Of a stretch of 64,000 bases of DNA, positions 1 to 10,484 are shown one piece after another (position 1 is the first letter of the stretch; each line of letters begins with the position of its first letter). The notes under the pieces were generated by a model that saw only the letters and a list, made by a program, of their open reading frames with translations, was not told the origin of the DNA and made no database searches. This DNA comes from Nocardia higoensis (GTDB lineage: Bacteria; Actinomycetota; Actinomycetes; Mycobacteriales; Mycobacteriaceae). Location: NCBI RefSeq assembly GCF_015477835.1, contig NZ_JADLQN010000002.1:124001-188000 (forward strand), written 5' to 3'. The translations under genes and the position numbers were made by a program.

Positions 1-30
1 AGCGGCATCATCTCCGACCGCGATCTGTGA
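1..30 (+). CDS. 3' tail of an unidentified upstream gene
   Basis: Frame 1 is open from the first base and ends at a TGA at 28-30, giving only SGIISDRDL. In mycobacteria lsr2 lies just upstream of clpC, but these residues do not look like the usual Lsr2 C-terminus; they resemble the end of a CBS-type motif (GIxxDRDL). With nine residues no identification is possible, and even the reading frame is a guess. Confidence 0.2.
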   Translation, partial: SGIISDRDL

Positions 31-314
31 CCCGGCTCGCCGGGGCGATCCCGGCCCGCCCTCGCGGGTGTAGAGGTGTTCGCTCTGGGCAAAACCCCCA
101 CGGAAACGATTCGCCTACCGCTCGCGTTGTGAGTGAATGACCATGTTGTCGCCGGTTCCCAATAGGGTGGACCACAGGCGGCCGGAACCCCCGCCAACTA
201 GAGTGGAGGCAGGGGCCACAACCCCCGGGCTTCATGGCAGGCTGACGACCGACAGACCGAAGAGCTCTGAGTGTCGGATGCCACTGAAGGTCTGAGCAGG
301 AGAGTGAGGGAGCG

Positions 315-2864
<2,550 letters not shown>

Positions 2865-2882
2865 TCAGTACCGCGATACGAC

Positions 2883-2917
2883 ATCGAGGCCCGCTCCCGC
2901 CAGGAGCGGGCCTCGAT
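2883..2917 (+). terminator. Intrinsic terminator of clpC
   Basis: A perfect 15-bp inverted repeat (ATCGAGGCCCGCTCC / GGAGCGGGCCTCGAT) with a 5-base loop starts 19 bases after the clpC stop. The following bases are CGTTCC, so the T-tract is weak, as is usual in high-GC actinobacteria. Confidence 0.85.
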
Positions 2918-3105
2918 CGTTCCACACGGCCGGATGGTCTGCCGCGGTGAGATCGGTATCGCGAACGGCCGGAGTCCTCGCGACGGTGCCACCGCATCTC
3001 GCTGCCGTCACGTGGTCGGCGAACTGGAGCGCGATCTACCAGGCTGCCCCGGCGAGGTAGATGTCTCTATGCCCTGCGTCGGCGGGTGACGACCCGCTCG
3101 GAGGG

Positions 3106-4521
3106 TTATTCCGGCGCGCCCGCGTCGGCGGGAGCCGGTTCGGGTTCCGACGGGTCCTCGACCGCCTTCAGAATGGGTGTGGCGGTGGCGGGGCGGACCG
3201 GCAGCCGCGCCGCGACGCGGTAGCCGCCGCTGGGCCGCGGGCCCGCCGTCAGCGCGCCGCCGAGGGCGTGGGCGCGTTCACGCATCGCGATGATGCCGTT
3301 GCGGCCGCCGGGCGACCGGGTGAGGGTGCCCAGCGGGCGACTGTTGTCGATGGTGAGGTCCACCGACTCGGCGGTGTAGCGCACGCTGACCGTGGCGGTC
3401 GCGCCCGCCGCGTGGCGGATGACATTGGTCAGCGATTCCTGGACGATGCGGGCGGCCGCGGTGTCGATGTCCTCGGGCAGGCTGACCGGAGTGCCCACGA
3501 CTTTGATCTGCACGGCCAGGCCGGTGGAGCGGGCCCGGCGCACCACCGAGTCCAGATCGGCGATGCTCGGCTCCGGCGGTCGCGGCGGGGGTGGCGGCGT
3601 GGGCGTGGGTTCGGCGGGTGCGCTGCGGGTGGTGTGGGTGCCGTCGCGATCGGCGCGGGCGGACGTGGGCGCCATCCCGAGCCGGCCGCTGACGCCGCCG
3701 CGTTTCCCGCTGCGGCGCGGGCGCTCCGGATCGGCGGTCTTGTCGTCGGCCAGAGGGCCGGAGACCAGGCCGCGCCGGATGGTCGGCAGCATCGCGTGCA
3801 CCTCGTCGAGCGAATCCTTGCTCGCCTTCTTGATCGCCGCCAGCGCCGACCGCGCCTGCATCGGCTTGCGCTCGAACAATTCCAGCGCCACCGAGGACTG
3901 CACGTTGATCAGCGAAAGGCTGTGTGCGAGAACGTCGTGCAGTTCGCGTGCCGACTGCAGCCGCTCCTCGCAGGCGAACCGCTCGCGCTGGGCGTGCTCG
4001 GCCCGCCTGGCCGCGTCGAAACGCCGCTCCCGCAATTGCGCGATGAGCTTGCGCACCCGCAGCGCCTCGGCCGCGCCGAGCACGACCACCAGCCAGCCCA
4101 GCACGGCCAGCGCCATCCAGCCGCTGACCGGCCGCCCCAGCAGCGCGGGCAGCGGCCAGACGAACAGCAGGAAGCTCAGCGGCGCGAAAGGATAAGTCCA
4201 CCAGCGTGACCCGTTGACCGCGGCGGTGAGAAAGGCGATCACCGGCGAGAGGAAGACCGGGCCGTAGCCGTAGTCCAGCGCGAGATAGATCCCGCAGGCC
4301 GCCAGTGTCACCACCAGCACGGCCAGAGGCTCGACCTGCCGCAGCGCCAGGGCGATGGGCCCGGCCAGCAACAGGACGCAGCCGAGCACGTCCAGCGAAC
4401 GCACCCCCGACTGCCCCACATTCACCGCGCGACCCCCCGCGACCTGGATCATCGCGACGATGAGCGCGATGGCGCAGTCGCGCACGATCGAGTCCCGATT
4501 CGCTATGGCTGGCACTGTCAC
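3106..4521 (-). CDS. Membrane sensor histidine kinase (HisKA_3/DesK-NarX type)
   Basis: Cytoplasmic-membrane histidine kinase, 471 aa from a GTG. The N-terminal ~140 residues form several hydrophobic segments; a HisKA_3 dimerisation box follows with RELHDVLAHSLSLINVQSS, whose His is the phosphorylation site. The ATPase domain shows the N-box VQESLTNVIRHA and a G-box near GRNGIIAMRERA. Between dimerisation and ATPase domains lies an unusual proline-rich insert (near residues 270-315, PTPTPPPPPRPPEPS), probably a flexible linker. Members of this family normally sit beside a LuxR-type response regulator, but neither flank encodes one, so it acts through a distant partner. The signal sensed cannot be told from the sequence. 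Confidence 0.9.
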   Translation of the reverse strand: MTVPAIANRDSIVRDCAIALIVAMIQVAGGRAVNVGQSGVRSLDVLGCVLLLAGPIALALRQVEPLAVLVVTLAACGIYLALDYGYGPVFLSPVIAFLTAAVNGSRWWTYPFAPLSFLLFVWPLPALLGRPVSGWMALAVLGWLVVVLGAAEALRVRKLIAQLRERRFDAARRAEHAQRERFACEERLQSARELHDVLAHSLSLINVQSSVALELFERKPMQARSALAAIKKASKDSLDEVHAMLPTIRRGLVSGPLADDKTADPERPRRSGKRGGVSGRLGMAPTSARADRDGTHTTRSAPAEPTPTPPPPPRPPEPSIADLDSVVRRARSTGLAVQIKVVGTPVSLPEDIDTAAARIVQESLTNVIRHAAGATATVSVRYTAESVDLTIDNSRPLGTLTRSPGGRNGIIAMRERAHALGGALTAGPRPSGGYRVAARLPVRPATATPILKAVEDPSEPEPAPADAGAPE

Positions 4522-4591
4522 CCCTGCAGCCTATTCGGCCATGCCGCCGAGGCTCCGGTCATGCGGTGATTTCGGCGGGTAAGGTCCGGGC

Positions 4592-5044
4592 ATGGTCGAC
4601 CAGTCCACTCGCCTTCCCGATCTGTCCGCCCGCCCGCACGAACTGTCCGTGGAGCGGGTGATGACCGCGCCCACCGCGCTGGTTTTCGCCGCGCTCACAC
4701 GGGGTTTCGACATCTGGCTGGCGGCGCCGGATTCGGTGCGGATGCGGCCCGAAGTCGGTGAACCGTTCTATTTCGAGACCGAGTTCGAGGGCAAGCGCAA
4801 TCCGCACTACGGCCGCTTCCTGCGCTTGGTGCCGGCGCGCGAGGTCGAGTTCACCTGGGTCACCGCCGCCACCGAGGGCGCGGAGACCGTCGTGCGCGTC
4901 GAACTGGTGAAGCAGCCGCGTGGCATCAGACTGCGCCTGCGCCACAGCGGATTCGCCAGCGCCGCGGTACGCGATCTGCACGAGCAGGTCTGGCCGAGGA
5001 TGCTCGATCAGCTCGAGGAGCGCACCGCGGCCGCCGTCGGCTGA
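4592..5044 (+). CDS. SRPBCC (AHSA1/START-like) domain protein
   Basis: 150-residue cytoplasmic protein of the SRPBCC fold, the activator-of-Hsp90 homologue type. Typical signs are ELSVERVMTAP near the N-terminus, the pattern FDIWLAAPDSVRMRPEVGEPFYFET and a C-terminal amphipathic helix (LHEQVWPRMLDQLEER). The fold binds hydrophobic ligands in a cavity; no ligand or partner can be inferred. It is divergent from the histidine kinase with about 70 bases between the starts. The ATG at 4592 follows the GGTAAGG stretch. Nothing downstream is cotranscribed within 230 bases. Confidence 0.85.
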   Translation: MVDQSTRLPDLSARPHELSVERVMTAPTALVFAALTRGFDIWLAAPDSVRMRPEVGEPFYFETEFEGKRNPHYGRFLRLVPAREVEFTWVTAATEGAETVVRVELVKQPRGIRLRLRHSGFASAAVRDLHEQVWPRMLDQLEERTAAAVG

Positions 5045-5280
5045 GCCCGGTCGCGTGCACGCTCGCTCGGAGATGTCGGTCGCGTCGAGTAATCGCCGCG
5101 CGCCGGTGTCGCCACTGTGGCCGCTCGGGTCGTCGACGCGATCGCGCGGTGGTGCCGACGACCTGTCGTGACGGGCCGAGACCGTCGCGAAGCGGCCTCG
5201 CACGATCCGGCACGCGAGTAGGTTCGATCGTGCAGGAGTACGGCCCAACAGCATTTCGGTCTCATCGTGAAAGGACAATG

Positions 5281-5721
5281 ATGCCAACACGTACCGCGCG
5301 CACCGCCTGGTCCGGTGGTCTGCAGGACGGTTCCGGTCAGGTGGAGCTCGCCAGCTCCGGCGTCGGCAAGTACGACGTATCGTTCCCCAAGCGCGCCGCG
5401 GACGATGCCGACGGCACCACCAGCCCCGAGGAGCTGATCGCCGCCGCGCACTCGTCCTGCTATGCCATGGCGCTCTCGGCGCAGATCGCCACCGACGGCG
5501 GCACCCCGGAGAGCCTCGACGTGACCGCCGACGTCACTCTCGGCCCCGATCCGGCGGGCGGCTTCCGCATCAGCGGCATCAAGCTGACCGTGCGCGGCCG
5601 GGTACAGGGCATGGACGCCGACGGCTTCCTGGCCGCCGCCGAGGCCGCCAAGGCCGGTTGCCCGGTGTCCAAGGCACTGGCCGGAGTCGACGACATCGCC
5701 CTGGACGCCGCGCTCGCCTGA
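5281..5721 (+). CDS. OsmC/Ohr family peroxidase-like protein
   Basis: About 146 residues of the OsmC family, thiol peroxidases that reduce organic hydroperoxides. The usual two redox cysteines are visible in AAHSSCYAMALSAQIA and AKAGCPVSKAL, with the EELIAAAH motif before the first. MPTRTARTAWSGGLQDGSGQVELASS matches the OsmC N-terminus. Two adjacent ATGs occur at 5278 and 5281; the second sits 5 bases after AAGGA and is preferred. A longer open frame from 5149 has no conserved residues. It is monogenic, and convergent with the truncated regulator downstream. Annotated relatives are often called osmotically inducible, but no sigma-factor box could be identified here. Confidence 0.92.
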   Translation: MPTRTARTAWSGGLQDGSGQVELASSGVGKYDVSFPKRAADDADGTTSPEELIAAAHSSCYAMALSAQIATDGGTPESLDVTADVTLGPDPAGGFRISGIKLTVRGRVQGMDADGFLAAAEAAKAGCPVSKALAGVDDIALDAALA

Positions 5722-5748
5722 TCAGCGCATCTGCCGAAACCCGGCGGG

Positions 5749-6384
5749 TCAGCCCACGAGCGCGGTGAGCGCCGTGCGGGTGGCCGCGTCGGCGGGGAAG
5801 AACGATTCGACGGCGAGTTCGGCGGTGGTCACATTGCGCGGCGTGCCGAACACGCTGGTGACGCTGAGCAATGCCAGTTCGTGCCCGTCGTGCCGTAGAC
5901 GCATCGGCACGGCGGGCACGTCCGCGTCCGGAACGGATGCAAGCGCGAAGCCCCTGTCGACAGGGTAGGCGGCGAGTTCGGAGTACAGCTCGGCCAGTGC
6001 CGGGGAGCCGGTAGCAGTGATCTGCCGCTCGAGACGGTTCAGAACATGCCCGCGCCACTGGCCGAGATTGACGATCCGAGGTGCGAGACCGCCGGGGTGC
6101 AGGGTCAGGCGCAACACGTTGACCGGCGGTGTCAGTAATGCGGGATCCAGGCCGACGAGGAAGACGCCCACGCCCGCGTTGGCGTCGAGCATCGTCCACT
6201 CGCCGTCCACCGCCAGCGCGGGGAACGGTTCGTGCGCGCTCAGGATCCGGCGGACGATCGCGCGGATCGGGGCCAATGTGGGCTGGTGCACCGCCTTCAG
6301 GGCGGTGGTGAAGGCCCACGCGGGAGGGCTTTCCAGGCCGAGCGTGCCGTAGGCCGTAACGTGGATCATGTTGTAGCGGAACAT
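5749..6384 (-). pseudogene. Truncated MmyB-type XRE regulator (ligand-binding half only)
   Basis: The 211-residue frame matches only the C-terminal MmyB-like ligand-binding domain of XRE-family regulators: RILSAHEPFPALAVDGEW, then VNVLRLTLHPGGLAPRIVNLGQWR and ELYSELAAYPV are characteristic. The ~70-residue N-terminal DNA-binding helix-turn-helix that should precede it is absent. Instead the frame opens with MFRYNMIHVTAYGTL, which resembles nothing in the family, right where the TnpB element begins on the other strand. I therefore read it as the 3' remnant of a regulator whose 5' end was lost when the element arrived. No matching helix-turn-helix fragment was found on the far side of the element. 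A recruited new start is possible but the product could not bind DNA in the usual way. Confidence 0.65.
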
Positions 6385-7690
6385 AATTGACGTGTCTGCA
6401 TGATAATGTCGGGGCGTGCAGCTTCGGTACAGCTACCGCGTCTACCCGACGCCCGGTCAGCAGGTCGCGCTGGCACGGGCGTTCGGGTGCGCGCGGGTGG
6501 TGTACAACGATGCCCTCGCCGCCCGGCGGGAAGCGTTCGGCCGGGGTGAGCGGATCGGTGACGCGGAGTTGTCGCAACGGTTGACCGCGGCCAAGGCGAC
6601 CCCGGAGCGGGCGTGGCTGGGTGAGGTGTCGTCGGTGGTGTTGCAGCAGGCGCTGGCCGACTTGAATACCGCGTACCGGAATTTCTTCGCGTCGGTGACG
6701 GGGAAGCGGAAGGGTGGGCGGGTCGGTGTGCCTCGGTTCCGGTCCCGCCGGGACCATCGGCAGGCGATCCGGTTTACGAAGAACTCCCGGTTCGCGGTCA
6801 CGCCGGGTGGGAAGTTGCGGTTGCCGAAGATCGGTGAGGTGCGGGTGGCGTGGTCGCGGGATCTGCCGTCGGAGCCGTCGTCGGTCACGGTCATCGTTGA
6901 TGCGGCGGGCCGGTACTTCGCGTCGTTCGTCGTGCAGGTCGACGAGCAGCCGTTGCCGGAGTTGGACGCCGAGGTGGGTATCGACCTGGGGTTGACCACC
7001 TTCGCGGTGATGTCGGACGGGAAGACGATCGAATCGCCGAAGTTCCTGCGCCGAGCCGAGCGCCGGTTACGTAAGGCTCAACAAGCACTGTCGCGTAAGG
7101 AGAAGGGGTCGAAGAACCGGGCGAAAGCTCGGCTGAAGGTGGCTCGCGCGCATGCCAGGGTGGCGGATGCGCGGCGGGACTGGGCGCACAAGCAGTCGAC
7201 ACGGATCATTCGCGAGAACCAAGCGATATTCGTGGAGGACTTGTGCGTGAAGGGTCTGGCCCGTACCCGGTTGGCGAAATCGGTGCACGATGCGGGCTGG
7301 TCGACGTTCACGACCATGCTCGAGGAGAAGGCAGCCCGGTACGGGCGAACCTTCGCCAAGGTGGATCGCTGGTTCCCGCCTGTGCTCGAGGTGTGGGGTG
7401 GTCGGGCAGAAGAAGCCACTGCACGTGCGGGAGTGGACGTGCGTGTGCGGCACGATCCATGACCGCGATGTGAACGCGGCAACGAATATTCTCGCGGCCG
7501 GGCGGGCCGAGAGGGGAAACGCCTGTCGAGTCGGTGTAAGACCTCAACGGAGCAATCCGGCGGGCAGTCGACGCAGAAGCAGGAACCCACCGGAGCGGCA
7601 CACCCTGCCGCGGGAGGAATCCCGGTCGTTCGTTCACGGCCGGGAGGACGTCAACACGAGGAAGACTTCGAGATAGATAGAGATATGGGA
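6385..7690 (+). mobile_element. Single-gene TnpB insertion element (approximate limits)
   Basis: The tnpB remnant plus its flanks from the broken regulator start to the AGATAGATAGAGATATGG stretch after the last tnpB-like frame. No terminal inverted repeats or target duplications are visible, which is normal for IS200/IS605 and IS607 relatives; the ends are placed only by loss of homology. The 3' end of tnpB and following bases (about 7480-7690) are where an omega RNA would lie. Confidence 0.5.
6416..7676 (+). pseudogene. tnpB: Frameshifted TnpB (IS200/IS605-IS607 type RNA-guided nuclease)
   Basis: TnpB is the RuvC-type, omega-RNA-guided nuclease that helps these elements persist. The first frame (GTG 6416 to 7462) gives MQLRYSYRVYPTPGQQVALARAFG, the RuvC-I Asp in VGIDLGLTTFAV and the RuvC-II Glu in IFVEDLCVKGLARTRL, up to KVDRWFP. 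The expected continuation, a zinc finger SRLCSRCG...CVCG and the RuvC-III Asp in HDRDVNAATNILAAGRAE, is found only in another frame, from about 7374 to 7676. A net frame change near 7373-7380 (one base gained, or about eight lost between CCCG copies) explains it. No tnpA is nearby. The product is probably inactive, though a sequencing error must be excluded. Confidence 0.85.
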
Positions 7691-7769
7691 CTCGACAGGC
7701 GCTCTGGTCGCGCAGTCGCGCCAGTTGGCGCTGGTGCCGTAACTCGGCCCGGAGGGCACGAAAACGAAA

Positions 7770-7801
7770 GGTGGTGCGAGCCTGCGCCGGCTCGCACCAC
7801 C
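7770..7801 (-). terminator. Strong hairpin terminator downstream of cbtA
   Basis: Perfect 13-bp inverted repeat GGTGGTGCGAGCC / GGCTCGCACCACC with a 6-base loop. Read on the minus strand it is followed by CTTTCGTTTTCG, a fair T-tract, so it suits the end of the cbtBA transcript; on the plus strand it is followed by TCTTTC and could also stop tnpB readthrough. Confidence 0.75.
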
Positions 7802-7817
7802 TCTTTCGGCAGTCTCT

Positions 7818-7843
7818 CCCCGGTCCGTAGGTACGGGCCGGGG
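7818..7843 (-). terminator. Second hairpin downstream of cbtA
   Basis: CCCCGGTCCGT / ACGGGCCGGGG pair (one G-U) around a 4-base loop, 58 bases after the cbtA stop. Probably a first termination site, backed up by the hairpin at 7770-7801. Confidence 0.5.
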
Positions 7844-7900
7844 TCTCACGTCGCGAAGGAGATACTCCCTCGCCCCCTCAACCGTGGGAACGGATTGGGC

Positions 7901-8710
7901 TCATCCCGCGGCGACACGCTCGCGTTCGGCAGTTCGCGTGCGGTCCGAGAACTCGGTCAGTGCCGCGAATCCGAGCCCGAGCGCCGCCCACAGAGTGGCC
8001 GACACCGCGAGCGAGGACACCCGGAACTGCCACAGCAGGCTCGGCGGGAAGTCCGCGGACACCTCGTCCACGCCCGGCAACAGCACATAGCCGACGGTCG
8101 TCACGGCGACGAACGCGAGCACGCCGCCGATCAACCGGACCGTCGACAGCTGCCCGGCCAGCACTCTGAACGCGTACAGGCCTGCCCCGACCGCGGCGAT
8201 GCCGAGCAGCACCACCGCCACCCACAGCAGAGTGCGGTCGTCGATGGTGTCCGGGTCGCCCACCGCGGGGGGATTCGCCGGATACTTGAAGAACGGCACC
8301 GCGGCGATCGCGGCCCAGCCGCTGACACCGAGGAGCATTCCCAGTGCGGGACCCGACAGCGAGGTGAAGCGGCGCGCGTAATGCGCCACCGCGCCGAAGA
8401 TGGCCCCGAGCGCCAGTCCGTAGAGGCCGAGCGCCAGGAACTGGCCGAACTTCTGGCCGGTCCGGCTCACCACCGCGTCGTCGCCGTGGGAATGCGCCGC
8501 GTCGTCGCCGTGGGAATGACCGGCTTCGGCCCCGTGCGAGTGCCCGTCGGCCGCCGTTTCCGATGCCGCCATCGCCTCTTCGAGCGCGATCGCGGCGTCG
8601 ACGTGGGGTCCCCCGACGAAATGGCCGACCGTGGCGGCCAGCAGGCCGGCGATCACACCGGCCAGCAGACCACGCAACAACAGAGTTTTCAGCGATCCCG
8701 TCAGTGGCAC
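7901..8710 (-). CDS. cbtA: CbtA family predicted cobalt transporter subunit
   Basis: Membrane protein of about 269 residues, the CbtA half of the predicted cobalt uptake system used for vitamin B12 synthesis. After a first membrane helix it carries a periplasmic/loop His cluster with repeats of the type HSHGxxAxHSHGDDAAHSHGDD (near residues 56-77), fit for divalent metal binding, then about five more hydrophobic helices. The GTG at 8710 overlaps the end of cbtB by 10 bases, so the two are translationally coupled. The pair lies behind a cobalamin riboswitch, which turns transport down when B12 is plentiful. The function is a family prediction; cobalt specificity is inferred from the riboswitch and partner. 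Confidence 0.9.
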   Translation of the reverse strand: MPLTGSLKTLLLRGLLAGVIAGLLAATVGHFVGGPHVDAAIALEEAMAASETAADGHSHGAEAGHSHGDDAAHSHGDDAVVSRTGQKFGQFLALGLYGLALGAIFGAVAHYARRFTSLSGPALGMLLGVSGWAAIAAVPFFKYPANPPAVGDPDTIDDRTLLWVAVVLLGIAAVGAGLYAFRVLAGQLSTVRLIGGVLAFVAVTTVGYVLLPGVDEVSADFPPSLLWQFRVSSLAVSATLWAALGLGFAALTEFSDRTRTAERERVAAG

Positions 8711-8898
8711 GGAACACCCAGCAGATGCCGTCCGTCGTGCATCAGCTCGTGCAGGAACATCCCGCCGCGCGAGATCGCGCCCTGGTCGAACCCGACCAGG
8801 TAGAGGGTGAGCAGTGCGAGAAGAACGACACCGACCGTGACGAGCACGGTCGCGACCGAATCGGTCGCCCTGGTGGCGGGGATATGCGCGATGGCCAT
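8701..8898 (-). CDS. cbtB: CbtB family small cobalt transporter subunit
   Basis: 65-residue protein with one membrane helix (VATVLVTVGVVLLALLTLYLVG) and the hallmark C-terminal metal-site motif HELMHDGRHLLGVPCH. CbtB acts with CbtA in predicted cobalt uptake. The start ATG at 8898 is preceded by a perfect AGGAGG; a longer open frame upstream to 9060 runs through the riboswitch and is not coding. Confidence 0.93.
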   Translation of the reverse strand: MAIAHIPATRATDSVATVLVTVGVVLLALLTLYLVGFDQGAISRGGMFLHELMHDGRHLLGVPCH

Positions 8899-8944
8899 GG
8901 GATCCTCCTGAGGGATCTGCGTCCCGTAAAGGGGGTTTGTGCGA

Positions 8945-9065
8945 TGGTGCCGGTGTCTGGCTCCCGCCGCCCCGAGAACCCCCGCCGGTGGCGGAGACGG
9001 ACTCGGCACGTCGAATACAGTGGCGCGACCGCTCCGGATTCCCACCGGATTACCGCTCACCCTCG
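8945..9065 (-). promoter_or_regulatory. Cobalamin riboswitch upstream of cbtBA
   Basis: On the minus strand the leader reads GGTGAGCGGTAATCCGG, then GGGAATCCGGAGCGGTCGC and GCCACTGTA, later GAGTCCG and GCCAGACACC. This order of segments is the conserved B12-box core of cobalamin riboswitches (GGGAAxxxGGTG-like, CCGCxACTGT-like, AGTCxG, GCCAGAC). It ends roughly 50 bases before the cbtB ribosome site, leaving room for a ribosome-site sequestering stem. High cobalamin should repress cbtBA. Limits are approximate. Confidence 0.88.
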
Positions 9066-9143
9066 CTTGGTCACCTCGAACTGTGACACCCGGGGTTGTA
9101 CGCCGTCAATACGATGCTGACGGCGCCCACCCCCGGACAGTGC

Positions 9144-9467
9144 TCATTCGCCCGCCGCGGCCTGCGCGGGCACGTCGAGGACGACCTCGAACTCCAGCAG
9201 CGAGGCGCCGGTGGAGACCGGCTTCTTGTCGCCGCTGCCCGCGTGCGCGGTCCGCGCGGGACCGTCGCGCCACGCGGCGAAGGACTCCTCGGAATCCCAC
9301 TGCGTGACCACGAAATAGCGGTCGTCACCGGCGACCGGGCGCAGCAGTTGGAACCCGAGGAAACCCGGGGAGTTCTCCACCGCGTGCGCGCGGGCGGCGA
9401 ACCGCTTCTCGAGTTCGGGACCCGCGCCCTCGGGAACCTCGATCGCATTGATCTTCACAACAGCCAT
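9144..9467 (-). CDS. mhuD: Heme-degrading monooxygenase (MhuD/HmoA-like)
   Basis: 107-residue antibiotic-biosynthesis-monooxygenase fold protein closely resembling M. tuberculosis MhuD (Rv3592), which opens haem to mycobilin and iron without releasing CO. Visible signs are VVKINAIEVPEGAGPELEKRFAARAHAVENSPGFLGF with the His of RAHAVE as haem ligand and the Asn of the IN motif, plus YFVVTQWDSEESFAAW. Start ATG at 9467; a 9-residue upstream extension is not conserved. It lies divergent to an alpha/beta hydrolase, matching the mycobacterial order Rv3591c-Rv3592. Acts in the cytosol on imported host or environmental haem. Confidence 0.93.
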   Translation of the reverse strand: MAVVKINAIEVPEGAGPELEKRFAARAHAVENSPGFLGFQLLRPVAGDDRYFVVTQWDSEESFAAWRDGPARTAHAGSGDKKPVSTGASLLEFEVVLDVPAQAAAGE

Positions 9468-9502
9468 ACCACCGACAATACGGCCGGGGCACAATCGAGT
9501 CG

Positions 9503-10297
9503 ATGGTGACAGAGGCGAAGTCGGCCGCGCCCGCGAATCGCGCGGGGCCGCTACACGACGAAGGCGGCGCGGGCGCCCCGATTCTGCTGCTGCACGGCTT
9601 GATGGGCAGCGCGCGCACCTGGTCGGGCCACCTGGACTGGTTGCGCGACCACGGCCACGTGCGCACCTTCGACGCCGCCGGTCACGGCAGGCCCGCGCCG
9701 TCCGAACCGGCCACCGAGGCGTTCGTCGCCGACCTGGCCGAATCCACCGCCGAGATCACCGAACCGATGGTGGTGATCGGGCATTCGATGGGCGCCCTGC
9801 ACGGCTGGGTCTTCGCCGCGCGGTATCCCGAGCGGGTGCGCGCACTGGTCGTGGAGGACATCGGCCCCGATTTCACCGGCCGCACCGCCGCGAACTGGGC
9901 GACCATGATCGAGGCCTGGCCGCAGCCGTTCCCCGACGCCGCGGCCGTGATCGACTACTTCGGCGAGGTCGCGGGCCGCTACTTCCTGCGCTCCTTCCAG
10001 CACAGCCCCGACGGCTACCGCCTGCACGGTTCCGTCGCCACCTTCCGCGAGATCTCCGAGGAATGGGGCCGCCGCCATTTCTGGGACGAATGGACATCCG
10101 TGCGAGTACCCACCCTGCTGATCGAGGGCGAGCACACCATCACGGTGCCGGGGCAGATGCGCCGGATGGCCGAGGTGAACCCGCACGCCGAGTACGTGTG
10201 GGTCGAGGGCGCGGGACATCTCGTGCACGACGAACAACCGCGCCGCTACCGGTCCGAGGTCGAGCGGTTCCTCGGCCGCGTCCTCGCCGACCGCTGA
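9503..10297 (+). CDS. Alpha/beta hydrolase
   Basis: 264-residue alpha/beta hydrolase. The oxyanion motif ILLLHGLMGSART, the nucleophile elbow IGHSMGALHGW (Ser), an acid near VRVPTLLIEGEHT and a terminal His in EGAGHLVHDEQP form a plausible catalytic triad. Its place beside mhuD and mutY corresponds to Rv3591c of M. tuberculosis, whose substrate is unknown. The ATG at 9503 is 36 bases from the mhuD start on the other strand, so the two share a short divergent promoter region. Substrate cannot be predicted; esterase, lactonase or dehalogenase-like activity are all possible. Confidence 0.88.
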   Translation: MVTEAKSAAPANRAGPLHDEGGAGAPILLLHGLMGSARTWSGHLDWLRDHGHVRTFDAAGHGRPAPSEPATEAFVADLAESTAEITEPMVVIGHSMGALHGWVFAARYPERVRALVVEDIGPDFTGRTAANWATMIEAWPQPFPDAAAVIDYFGEVAGRYFLRSFQHSPDGYRLHGSVATFREISEEWGRRHFWDEWTSVRVPTLLIEGEHTITVPGQMRRMAEVNPHAEYVWVEGAGHLVHDEQPRRYRSEVERFLGRVLADR

Positions 10298-10484
10298 GCT
10301 CGTCACCGGTTCGACCGGTCACCGATCCACGCGGCCGACGAGCCGCGTGGTTCGCCGACACCGAGGCGCCGCGACCCCGTCCTGATCCGCTGGGCGCCGA
10401 TCCGGGTGACCGGGCGCAGCGGGCGATCGCCCAGGCGTGCGGCAACCGGTTCGTGGTGCCGACCACGGGATCGGGCCCGTCGGC

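Noticed and set aside
1..30. Calling the window-start tail lsr2 by synteny
   Set aside because: The nine residues do not resemble the Lsr2 DNA-binding C-terminus (RGRIPxxV).
75..175. Possible ClgR operators upstream of clpC (GTTCGCTCTGGGC, ATTCGCCTACCGCTC)
   Set aside because: Only one half-site of the CGC-N5-GCG pattern is present in each; too weak to annotate.
5200..5245. tRNA T-arm-like GGTTCGATC
   Set aside because: No acceptor stem or other arms can be folded around it.
7361..7400. Programmed frameshift in tnpB
   Set aside because: No slippery heptamer or downstream pseudoknot is evident, and the length lost at the junction suggests a small deletion.
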